Made by a program: the position numbers and the translations under genes. The notes below the pieces were generated by a model, which worked only from the letters and a program-made list of their open reading frames with translations, was not told the origin of the DNA and searched no databases. A DNA stretch of 64,000 nt from CAYNRA01 sp046296415 (lineage in GTDB: Bacteria; Bacteroidota; Bacteroidia; Cytophagales; Spirosomataceae), in NCBI GenBank assembly GCA_046296415.1, contig JBKBLN010000002.1, positions 682,001 to 746,000 on the forward strand, written 5' to 3'. Of this stretch, positions 14,648 to 22,035 are shown piece after piece. How positions within the stretch are numbered: the stretch's first letter is position 1; each line of letters opens with the position of its first letter.

Positions 14648-16843
14648 ATGAAAAAAATCATGTTCTTGTGCATGTGGGCAGTTACAGCCCTTGCACAAAC
14701 TCAACCTTTTACTAATTTACGGGAGGCCATGACCGCAGAAGGACGCATGAGAGGCCGCTCGGGCCCTTCGAGTGTCAACTGGATTGACCAAGGCAAAGCT
14801 TTTTCCTTTATAGACAAGCCAGGTTCCATCGTCAAATTCGACCCATTGACCAAACAGACTCAATCTGTTTTCGTGGCAGCCGGTAAGAACTTCCCGGATA
14901 CCAACCAACCCTTTACCTACGAAAGTTTTCAATGGTCTGCTGATGGACAGTTCTTGTTATTCCAAACTCGTTTTAAACCTGTTTGGCGTTATTCTGGTGA
15001 TGCCGATTATTTTTTATATCAAATTTCAACAGGCCAATTCACCAAAGTAGCCGAAGGTGCCCGTACGGCTGAGCTTTCCCCGGATGGCAAGAAAGTAGCC
15101 TATGAAAAAGAAGGAAATCTATTTGTCCTGCATCTCTCTGACCAAAAGTTGCAGCAATTGACCTTTGATGCTACCTCCACCATCTACAATGGACGCTTTG
15201 GTTGGGCCTACGAGGAAGAATTTGGTTTGGTTCAGGCCTGGACATGGTCTCCTGACAGCCAATTTATAGGGTTTTGGCATTCCGATGAAAGTCAGGTACC
15301 TATTTATCAAATGTCTGATTTTCAGGGCATGCATCCGTCCTTTCAAAAAATCCCCTATCCACGAGTTGGGGATCCTAATATTCAAGTCAAAATCGGTATC
15401 CTCGACCTAAAAGGACAACCGACCACCCAATGGGCTGAGTTTGAATTACAAGATGGGTATGTACCTCGTATTTATTGGACCTCCAAGTCAGGTCAGTTGG
15501 CCATCCAGCACCTCAATCGGGCTCAAAATCACCTAACTTTGTATTTTACCCAAGCCACCACCGGCAAAACCACCAAAATACTAGAGGAGAAGGATGAGAA
15601 AGGGTGGGTCGATGTATTTGATTTTTTCGCCAATACCAATGACCTTATGTTGTTTCCGGCGGGGCGGAACGAGTTTTTTTGGGTTTCAGGTCAGTCGGGG
15701 CGCCAGCACATAGAAGTGTATTCTTACGAAGGAAAGAAGGTACGAACCTTGACACAAGGCGACTGGGATGTAACGAGCCTTCAGGCGTTTGATGCAGTCA
15801 ATAATCGAATCTTATACACATCTACGGAAGCATCTCCGCTCGAGCGCCATGTTTTTGCTGTGTCAGTGGATGGAAAAACCAAAACCAGGTTAACCACGGA
15901 GCCGGGGGTTCATCGAGTTAATGTTGCCCCGCAAGGCACCTATTTTATCGATTCCTATTCTTCCCTAGAACAACCCAGAAAAGTGGTTTTACGCCAGGCC
16001 AAAGGTCAAATTGTACATACTTTCGAAGAAAATACAGCCGTTGGGGAATACATCCAAAAAATTCCATTTGCCCGTCGCAACCTTCAGAAAGTGGTAAGCC
16101 GAGATGGTCAATCCTTGGATATTTATGTTGTGAAACCTGTCAACTTCGATCCAAATAAAAAATATCCTTTGGTACTCACCATTTATGGAGGTCCTGGTTC
16201 ACAATCGGTTTATAACGAATGGGCTGGCAATGGTTGGGAACAATGGTTGGCCCAGCAGGGATATGTAGTGGCATCGGTCAATAACCGAGGAAGTGGTGGA
16301 TATGGCCAAGCGTTCATGCAGAAGGTTTATCAAAACCTCGGTTTCTGGGAATCGCAAGATTTTGTGGATGTAGCCCAAACCTTGGCGAAAGAAAATGCAT
16401 GGATTGATGGGAAAAACATGGCGATTCAGGGTCATTCCTATGGTGGATTCATGAGTTCCTATACCCTGTTACACCACCCAGGGGTGTTCAAGGTGGGTTT
16501 AGTGGGTGCCCCTGTGACTGACTGGCGTTTATATGATAACATCTACACCGAACGCTACATGGGCTTGTTGAAAGAAAATGAAGCTGGCTATCAGAAAACG
16601 ATTTTGGCTTCCAAAGCAAAGAATCTACAAGACAACATGTTGCTTGCCCATTCCATGATGGACGACAACGTACATGTGACCAACACATTCCAACTTGTCA
16701 AAGGGTTAACCGACGCAGGCAAAGATCTTGATTTACGCATTTATCCTCCCGGAAATCATGGAGTTGCCTATAGTCTGGAAAGTAGAATCCTCTTATATCA
16801 AACCTATTTTGATTACCTTGAGCGACATCTCAAAACAAAATAA
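14648..16843 (+). CDS. dipeptidyl peptidase IV (S9 family)
   Basis: 731-aa exported serine peptidase that removes X-Pro or X-Ala dipeptides from peptide N-termini. A signal peptide (MKKIMFLCMWAVTALAQ) precedes the beta-propeller (about residues 60-450), which contains the YEEEFG Glu-Glu motif that grips the substrate N-terminus. The C-terminal alpha/beta hydrolase has S597 in GHSYGGF, the Asp pair D672/D673 in MMDDNVH, and H704 in GNHGVAY. The length is normal for the family. Together with the M14 peptidases it suggests use of extracellular peptides. A strong terminator follows. Confidence 0.93.
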   Translation: MKKIMFLCMWAVTALAQTQPFTNLREAMTAEGRMRGRSGPSSVNWIDQGKAFSFIDKPGSIVKFDPLTKQTQSVFVAAGKNFPDTNQPFTYESFQWSADGQFLLFQTRFKPVWRYSGDADYFLYQISTGQFTKVAEGARTAELSPDGKKVAYEKEGNLFVLHLSDQKLQQLTFDATSTIYNGRFGWAYEEEFGLVQAWTWSPDSQFIGFWHSDESQVPIYQMSDFQGMHPSFQKIPYPRVGDPNIQVKIGILDLKGQPTTQWAEFELQDGYVPRIYWTSKSGQLAIQHLNRAQNHLTLYFTQATTGKTTKILEEKDEKGWVDVFDFFANTNDLMLFPAGRNEFFWVSGQSGRQHIEVYSYEGKKVRTLTQGDWDVTSLQAFDAVNNRILYTSTEASPLERHVFAVSVDGKTKTRLTTEPGVHRVNVAPQGTYFIDSYSSLEQPRKVVLRQAKGQIVHTFEENTAVGEYIQKIPFARRNLQKVVSRDGQSLDIYVVKPVNFDPNKKYPLVLTIYGGPGSQSVYNEWAGNGWEQWLAQQGYVVASVNNRGSGGYGQAFMQKVYQNLGFWESQDFVDVAQTLAKENAWIDGKNMAIQGHSYGGFMSSYTLLHHPGVFKVGLVGAPVTDWRLYDNIYTERYMGLLKENEAGYQKTILASKAKNLQDNMLLAHSMMDDNVHVTNTFQLVKGLTDAGKDLDLRIYPPGNHGVAYSLESRILLYQTYFDYLERHLKTK

Positions 16844-16845
16844 AA

Positions 16846-16881
16846 AAAACGGCGAGCTTGATCTAGTAGGCTCGCCGTTTT
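16846..16881 (+). terminator. terminator after dipeptidyl peptidase
   Basis: Perfect 12-bp stem AAAACGGCGAGC (16846-16857) pairing with 16870-16881, with a 12-nt loop and a T-rich tail. Confidence 0.9.
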
Positions 16882-16953
16882 ATTTTCGAATCAATCCATC
16901 GAAAATCTGAACCCAATTCCAAACTTGATTGACCAAAAAAGCGTTTGCAGGGT

Positions 16954-17091
16954 ATGGATAGAAAACAGAAAATCACAGCATGGCTCAAACGAATGGGATG
17001 GGCAGGTTTTTTCTTCTTTTTAATCAAAGGTGTAACTCTTTACATCATCTTGCCCTACCTTTTGGCCAAAGGGATCATACAGTGTAATTGA
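16954..17091 (+). CDS. small single-pass membrane protein
   Basis: 45-aa ORF. A basic N-terminus (MDRKQKITAWLKRMG) is followed by a long hydrophobic segment (about residues 15-42) with aromatic residues, and it ends in QCN. Its TGA ends two bases before the uvrC ATG, so translation is likely coupled. The tight junction and the textbook positive-inside membrane topology argue for a real gene. I do not know a function; a role in anchoring a repair or cell-envelope factor would be speculation. Confidence 0.7.
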   Translation: MDRKQKITAWLKRMGWAGFFFFLIKGVTLYIILPYLLAKGIIQCN

Positions 17092-17093
17092 AC

Positions 17094-18908
17094 ATGAGCG
17101 AAATCGTATTTGACTTTAAATCCAAAATTCCTTTACTCCCCCAAGAACCCGGCATTTACCAGTATTTAGGCAGTGAAGGAGAGGTCATCTATGTGGGTAA
17201 GGCCAAGAATTTAAAAAATCGAATCAGTAGTTATTTCTACAACTACTCCCGCCATGACCGAAAGACCCGTCGGTTGGTGCAGCAGATTCGGGAAATTGAA
17301 TACACCGTTGTTCCTACTGAATACGATGCGCTTTTATTAGAGAATACCTTGATCAAGGAATTTCAACCCAAGTTCAATATTCTATTGCGCGATGATAAAA
17401 CCTATCCCTACGTTTGTATCACACATGAACGCTTTCCCCGGGTGATCACCACGCGTCGAATTGAGGATCGTCGAGTGGGTAAAATGTATGGACCTTATGT
17501 GAATGCTAAAGCTATGTATGCGCTGCTGGATATGTTCACCCAGCTTTTCACATTACGGACCTGCAAGTACAATCTATCCCAGGCGAATGTAGAGGCGAGA
17601 AAATATAAAATCTGCCTCGAGTATCACATCGGAAATTGCAAAGGCCCATGTGAAGGATTGCAGACGGAGGAGGCATATCAAAAAGAAATTGATCAAATCC
17701 ATCAAATCTTAAAAGGAAATGTTGGCCCCGCCAAAGTCTATTTTCAAGAAAAAATGATGGCAGCCGCCGAAAAATATGCTTTTGAGGAGGCACATCAATA
17801 TAAGTTAAAGCTGGAATACCTAGAAAATTACCAAAGTAAGGCCACGGTGGTGAATCCATCGATCGTGGATGCCGATGTTTTCAGCATTCAATCAGATGAG
17901 AATTTTGCCTTCATCAACTACCTTAAAATCAACAACGGTACCATTACCCAAACCCAAACCTTTGATGTTAAGAAGGTGATTGAAGAGAGCGATGATGAGA
18001 TTCTGACTTCGGTTATTTTTGATATACGACAAAAATATCAATCGGAAGCCAAAGAAATTATTTGTAATATTCCATTGACCTTGGATCTCAAAGTTCACGT
18101 CACAATTCCTCAAATTGGGGATAAGAAAAAACTCATCGAAATGTCGCTTCGTAATGTCATGTATTACCGTCATGAGAAAGCGGAGCGTGATGCCATCGCC
18201 CAGAGTGGTGCGACGAATCGCCGAGATCGGGTCTTAATAAAACTAAAACAAGATCTTCAACTCACCGATCTCCCCCGCCGCATTGAATGTTTTGACAACT
18301 CCAATATCCAAGGCACCAACCCGGTTTCAGCCATGGTTTGCTTCATCAATGGCCAACCCTCCCCTCGAGATTATCGGCATTACATTCCAAAAACCGTAGT
18401 TGGACCCGACGACTTCGCCACCATGCGAGAAGTAGTAGAACGACGCTATGCTCGAGTACTGCAAGAGGAAGATGAACTACCCAACTTGATTATCATTGAC
18501 GGTGGAAAAGGACAATTATCTGCCGCTTGCGAAGCGCTAAGAGCCGTCGGACTGTATGGAAAAGTCCCGATTATCGGTATTGCTAAACGCTTGGAAGAAA
18601 TCTACTTCCCAGAAGATAGCCTACCCATTTACATTGATAAAAAATCGGAGTCATTAAAACTAATTCAACGTTGCCGGGATGAGGCGCACCGCTTTGGTAT
18701 CACACACCACCGCAACCGGCGAAGTAAGAATTTTCTCATTTCCTCCCTGGAGTCGGCTCCGGGAATTGGGAAAAACACAGCCACCAAAGTGTTGCAACAT
18801 TTTAAAACCATTTCCCAAATCAAACAATCTCCAGACGAAGAGCTCATCGCCTTGGTAGGGAAAGATAAGGCCCGCCGCATCCGCGACTTTCTTGAGGCGG
18901 AGTCTTAA
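17094..18908 (+). CDS. uvrC: excinuclease ABC subunit C
   Basis: 604-aa nucleotide excision repair nuclease that makes both cuts around a lesion loaded by UvrA/UvrB. The N-terminal GIY-YIG domain (PGIYQYLG ... VIYVGKAKNLKNR), the UvrB-interacting UVR region and the C-terminal RNase H-like nuclease (ECFDNSNIQGT, IIDGGKGQL) are all visible. A helix-hairpin-helix DNA-binding end follows (PGIGKNTATKVLQHF). Length is normal. ATG 17094 follows the small membrane protein by 2 nt. The stop codon overlaps that of the convergent ArsC-like gene through a shared TTAA. Confidence 0.95.
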   Translation: MSEIVFDFKSKIPLLPQEPGIYQYLGSEGEVIYVGKAKNLKNRISSYFYNYSRHDRKTRRLVQQIREIEYTVVPTEYDALLLENTLIKEFQPKFNILLRDDKTYPYVCITHERFPRVITTRRIEDRRVGKMYGPYVNAKAMYALLDMFTQLFTLRTCKYNLSQANVEARKYKICLEYHIGNCKGPCEGLQTEEAYQKEIDQIHQILKGNVGPAKVYFQEKMMAAAEKYAFEEAHQYKLKLEYLENYQSKATVVNPSIVDADVFSIQSDENFAFINYLKINNGTITQTQTFDVKKVIEESDDEILTSVIFDIRQKYQSEAKEIICNIPLTLDLKVHVTIPQIGDKKKLIEMSLRNVMYYRHEKAERDAIAQSGATNRRDRVLIKLKQDLQLTDLPRRIECFDNSNIQGTNPVSAMVCFINGQPSPRDYRHYIPKTVVGPDDFATMREVVERRYARVLQEEDELPNLIIIDGGKGQLSAACEALRAVGLYGKVPIIGIAKRLEEIYFPEDSLPIYIDKKSESLKLIQRCRDEAHRFGITHHRNRRSKNFLISSLESAPGIGKNTATKVLQHFKTISQIKQSPDEELIALVGKDKARRIRDFLEAES

Positions 18909-19249
18909 TTAACGAAGGTAGTATATACCGTTTCATCGAATCCCACAATGACCTGCCCTTGCCACTCGATGATAGGACGCTTGATCATGGAGGGTTGTTG
19001 AATCATTGCAGCCTGAGCAGCTTCTTTTGACTGTATGGCAGCTTTTACCTCATCGGGTAATTTGCGATAGGTTGTCCCAGCCCGATTGATTAGCTTTTCC
19101 CACGAGTGAATGGTCATCCAATCTGCTAGCTTTTCGGAGGATATCCCTTTTTTCTTGTAGTCATGAAAAGTATAAGTGATGCCATGCGCATCCAACCACT
19201 GACAAGCTTTTTTGACGGTTGAACAATTCGGTATTCCGTAAACGACCAT
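18905..19249 (-). CDS. ArsC/Spx-family reductase-like protein
   Basis: 114-aa thioredoxin-fold protein of the ArsC family (YffB/Spx-like group). The single N-terminal cysteine is in YGIPNCSTVKKA. The conserved RPIIEW segment near the C-terminus carries the arginine that in ArsC contacts the oxyanion. Only one cysteine of a CxxC is present, as in glutathione- or bacillithiol-linked members. It may reduce a small oxyanion or act as a thiol sensor. It converges on uvrC with a 4-nt overlap, and its promoter is back to back with that of the next gene. Confidence 0.82.
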   Translation of the reverse strand: MVVYGIPNCSTVKKACQWLDAHGITYTFHDYKKKGISSEKLADWMTIHSWEKLINRAGTTYRKLPDEVKAAIQSKEAAQAAMIQQPSMIKRPIIEWQGQVIVGFDETVYTTFVN

Positions 19250-19281
19250 GTTAATTCCAGATTTAAAAAATGAGTGGGAGG

Positions 19282-19299
19282 CAAATTTAATTACCTTTG
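19282..19299. promoter_or_regulatory. back-to-back divergent -7 boxes
   Basis: CAAATTTA (19282-19289, minus-strand TAAATTTG for the ArsC-like gene) and TACCTTTG (19292-19299, plus strand for the thioredoxin lipoprotein gene) are both exact TAnnTTTG matches separated by two bases. Neither has an evident -33 TTG at the usual distance, so each alone is weak. Confidence 0.5.
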
Positions 19300-19331
19300 T
19301 TCAGTAAAAATAAAAGAACCCGTTGCGACGT

Positions 19332-20564
19332 ATGAAATTTTCTTTGATCCTTTCGGCTACCTTTCTTTTTTTGATGGGTTGCCAGTCGAAACCCCAAGAA
19401 GCCAATGCCAATGTGCAGGTCAATCCCAACGAAATTACCTGGATCCCAAACATTCAAGATGCATTTGCCTTGGCCAAAAAACAAAATAAATTGGTATTTG
19501 TCGAATGTTATTCTCCCACCTGCCCGGTATGTCAAACCATGGAACCTCTGTTTAAAAACAAGGAGGTGGCAACATTTTACAACGAAAACTTTGTGAGTTA
19601 TAAATTAGATGTCGGGAATCAAGAACAAGTGGCCTTCTTAAATCAAAAGAATATTTTTCTACCTTCTTTTCCCCAGTTTTTATTTTTTGACTCAGACGGT
19701 AATTTAGTGCACCAAGGGGATGTCATCAACACAGCAGCCTCGATCAATGGAGTAGCCAAAGTCGCCTTGGATCCTGCCAAACGAGCGTCTAGTTATGCCG
19801 ACCGACTGGCTAAAGGAGAGGCCTCGATCGAGTTTTTGGCCGCGTATGCCAACTATGCCCTCGTAGCCAAGGATACCGTAGCCAACTTACAAGCAGCCAA
19901 TAAACTTTTTGAAATCTACCCAAAAGAAAAGCTTGGCTCCCAAGAAAGCTGGAAATTAACTAAAAAGAGTGTGCGGGATATCGACAATGGTTTTGCCAAG
20001 TATTGGTTTGATCATGTGCCACAGGCAGCGGCCTATGAAAAGGCGGAAGGCCACGAAGGATTGGAGAACAATATATTAGGGGCTATCATTCAGGCTTCCT
20101 TGTATAGCCCCCGTGGATTACAATATTCCACCGCGCAAATTCAGCGAGTGAAATCATTGATGGGCAAAGCGGGTGCTGGACAATACTCGGAAGGCGTGAC
20201 CTGGGAGTATGAAATCCGGGCGCTCATTCGTGAAAACAAAGCATCGCAAGCACTGCCCATTGGGGCTCGAATGTACGAGCGTTACAAACAAAACCCTCCC
20301 TCGGTGATCTACATTGCCAAAGTTTTCAATGACTTGTATCCAAATGCAAGTTATACTTCACAAGTAAAAACGTGGATGAACGCCGTGAAGCCGCTGATCC
20401 AAGCCGATAAAGAATGGGCTGACTTCTACCTTGAGTGGGCACGCTTGCATCAAAAATCAGGAGATTTAGTTGAGGCAAAAAAGGCCGGTGAACAAGCAAA
20501 AGGTTATGCGAGCAAAGCCAACATTCCGTTGGATCGTTTCATGAAATTCTTACAGACTATTTAA
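19332..20564 (+). CDS. thioredoxin-fold lipoprotein
   Basis: 410-aa lipoprotein (lipobox FLMGC, Cys17). The N-terminal thioredoxin-like domain has a CPVC redox motif (SPTCPVCQTM) and the cis-proline region FPQFLFFD. About 240 residues of helical, TPR-like sequence follow, so it may be a disulphide reductase tethered to an envelope partner. Relatives in Bacteroidota are poorly characterised. The ATG at 19332 was chosen over an upstream in-frame TTG. A DUF1801 gene follows after 12 nt, probably in the same operon. Confidence 0.8.
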   Translation: MKFSLILSATFLFLMGCQSKPQEANANVQVNPNEITWIPNIQDAFALAKKQNKLVFVECYSPTCPVCQTMEPLFKNKEVATFYNENFVSYKLDVGNQEQVAFLNQKNIFLPSFPQFLFFDSDGNLVHQGDVINTAASINGVAKVALDPAKRASSYADRLAKGEASIEFLAAYANYALVAKDTVANLQAANKLFEIYPKEKLGSQESWKLTKKSVRDIDNGFAKYWFDHVPQAAAYEKAEGHEGLENNILGAIIQASLYSPRGLQYSTAQIQRVKSLMGKAGAGQYSEGVTWEYEIRALIRENKASQALPIGARMYERYKQNPPSVIYIAKVFNDLYPNASYTSQVKTWMNAVKPLIQADKEWADFYLEWARLHQKSGDLVEAKKAGEQAKGYASKANIPLDRFMKFLQTI

Positions 20565-20576
20565 TGGGCAGTAACC

Positions 20577-21002
20577 ATGGCGAACAAAACCCAACCGACC
20601 GATCAATCTCTGACGATCTTTCTAGACCAATGGGTGGAGCAGGAATGGAAGCGGGAGGAAAGTCGCCAACTGATAAGTTCTATGCAACAATGGACGGGCC
20701 TCCCACCTATTTTGTGGGGTCCGTCCATTATTGGATTTGGTCGATATCAGTACACCTATGCCAGCGGACATTCGGGTGAAGCACCTCTCCTTGGATTTTC
20801 TCCCCGAAAATCAGCATTTTCCCTCTATGTGTATACGCCTGGTCCTATAACCGATTCCCTATTACCATCGCTCGGAAAATTCACGATGGGAAAAGCCTGT
20901 ATCTACGTAAAAAAAATCTTGGATATCGATTTGGGCATTTTGGAACGCCTATGTAAAGCTACCATAGAAGAGCTTGAACAACGCCATTCGATTGTTCCTT
21001 AA
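20577..21002 (+). CDS. DUF1801 domain protein
   Basis: 141-aa cytosolic protein with the DUF1801 core: a tryptophan region (ILWGPSIIGFG), YQYTYASGHSGE and GFSPRKSAFSLYVY. Members of this fold have been proposed as iron chaperones or small-molecule-binding proteins; function here is unknown. It follows the thioredoxin lipoprotein gene by 12 nt. Its stop shares a TTAA with the convergent ridA stop. Confidence 0.85.
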   Translation: MANKTQPTDQSLTIFLDQWVEQEWKREESRQLISSMQQWTGLPPILWGPSIIGFGRYQYTYASGHSGEAPLLGFSPRKSAFSLYVYTPGPITDSLLPSLGKFTMGKACIYVKKILDIDLGILERLCKATIEELEQRHSIVP

Positions 21003-21373
21003 TTGGATTTGACTGCAATGACCGAAATCTCTACGTTGACATCCTTAGGTAGTTTGGCAACTTGTACAGTCTCACGAGCAGGGGGATTTTCCTGGAAATA
21101 TTGACCATATACTTCATTCACTTGTCCGAAATCATCCATATTTTTCAGGAAAATAGAAGACTTCACGACATCCGAAAATGTTAAACCCGCCTCAGCCAAA
21201 ATATGGCCAACGTAGGTCAATACTTGGTGCGTTTCGGCTACGATATCACCCGAAATTGATTGTTCCACCGCGATCTGACCTGAAACAAATAACGTATCTT
21301 GTATGAAAACAGCCTGACTGTACGGACCAATGGGTGCGGGCGCCTGGCTAGTAAAAATGATTTTTTTTGCCAT
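20999..21373 (-). CDS. ridA: RidA family enamine/imine deaminase
   Basis: 124-aa RidA/YjgF/UK114 protein that hydrolyses reactive enamine and imine intermediates made by PLP enzymes. Conserved elements seen are IGPYSQAV near the N-terminus, LFVSGQIA, and the active-site arginine of NPPARETVQV with the glutamate of VEISVIAV. Length is normal; it should form a cytosolic trimer. A minus-strand -7 match (TAGTTTTG) lies at 21403-21396. Confidence 0.93.
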   Translation of the reverse strand: MAKKIIFTSQAPAPIGPYSQAVFIQDTLFVSGQIAVEQSISGDIVAETHQVLTYVGHILAEAGLTFSDVVKSSIFLKNMDDFGQVNEVYGQYFQENPPARETVQVAKLPKDVNVEISVIAVKSN

Positions 21374-21395
21374 CTTATAAATTAGTTTCGACCCA

Positions 21396-21403
21396 CAAAA
21401 CTA
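21396..21403 (-). promoter_or_regulatory. candidate ridA -7 box
   Basis: Minus-strand TAGTTTTG is an exact TAnnTTTG match 23 bp before the ridA ATG. No TTG is seen at the expected -33 position. It overlaps the region just before the divergent glycosyltransferase start. Confidence 0.45.
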
Positions 21404-21413
21404 GGAAAGTATC

Positions 21414-22034
21414 GTGAATGCCCTTTTACTCTTCGTTAAAAATCCGCAACTAGGCCATGTAAAAACACGATTGGCCGCCAGCATCGGTCCAGAAAGTGCG
21501 CTGGAGGTATACCGCTACCTCTTGCAACACACTCGAGAGGTTGCCCTCCAGTTACCCGTTGAACGGATGCTTTTTTACTCCCAAGAGATAATCCACCAAG
21601 ACGAATGGCCTACCCCTGATTTTCAAAAGTGGGTTCAAGACCCTTCACCCGACTTAGGACAAAAAATGCATTCGGCGTTTTCCTTGGCAAAAGACCAAGG
21701 ATATGAAAAAGTGATGATTCTTGGGAGCGATTGCTTTCAAATTACTCCAGAAATACTTCATCATGCCTTTGAAGCGCTCGATTCTCAACCTATAGTGCTT
21801 GGCCCGGCCACTGATGGCGGCTATTATGGACTTGGGGTTAACTTTGCACAGGGTATCACCCATGCCCACCTGACCACCATTTTTCTGAATAAAACCTGGA
21901 GCCATGCCCATGTGGCCGATGAAGCCCGAGCCGCTTTTCAAAGCTGCGGATTACCTCATATTGAACTTCCCACCCTGTCGGATGTCGATGTGGAGGAGGA
22001 CATCGCCCCCATCCGCCATCTTTTTCCTTGGTGA
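21414..22034 (+). CDS. TIGR04282/DUF2064 family glycosyltransferase, GTG start
   Basis: 206-aa GT-A-fold protein of the TIGR04282 arsenosugar biosynthesis-type glycosyltransferase family (DUF2064). Motifs include LLLFVKNPQLGHVKTRLA (nucleotide-sugar binding), the metal-binding acidic residues of ILGSDCFQ, and GPATDGGYYGLG. The start is the GTG at 21414: an in-frame TAG lies 12 nt upstream, the nearby ATG at 21418 is out of frame, and the family N-terminus begins here. No other arsenosugar genes are adjacent. Product unknown. Confidence 0.85.
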   Translation: MNALLLFVKNPQLGHVKTRLAASIGPESALEVYRYLLQHTREVALQLPVERMLFYSQEIIHQDEWPTPDFQKWVQDPSPDLGQKMHSAFSLAKDQGYEKVMILGSDCFQITPEILHHAFEALDSQPIVLGPATDGGYYGLGVNFAQGITHAHLTTIFLNKTWSHAHVADEARAAFQSCGLPHIELPTLSDVDVEEDIAPIRHLFPW

Positions 22035-22035
22035 T

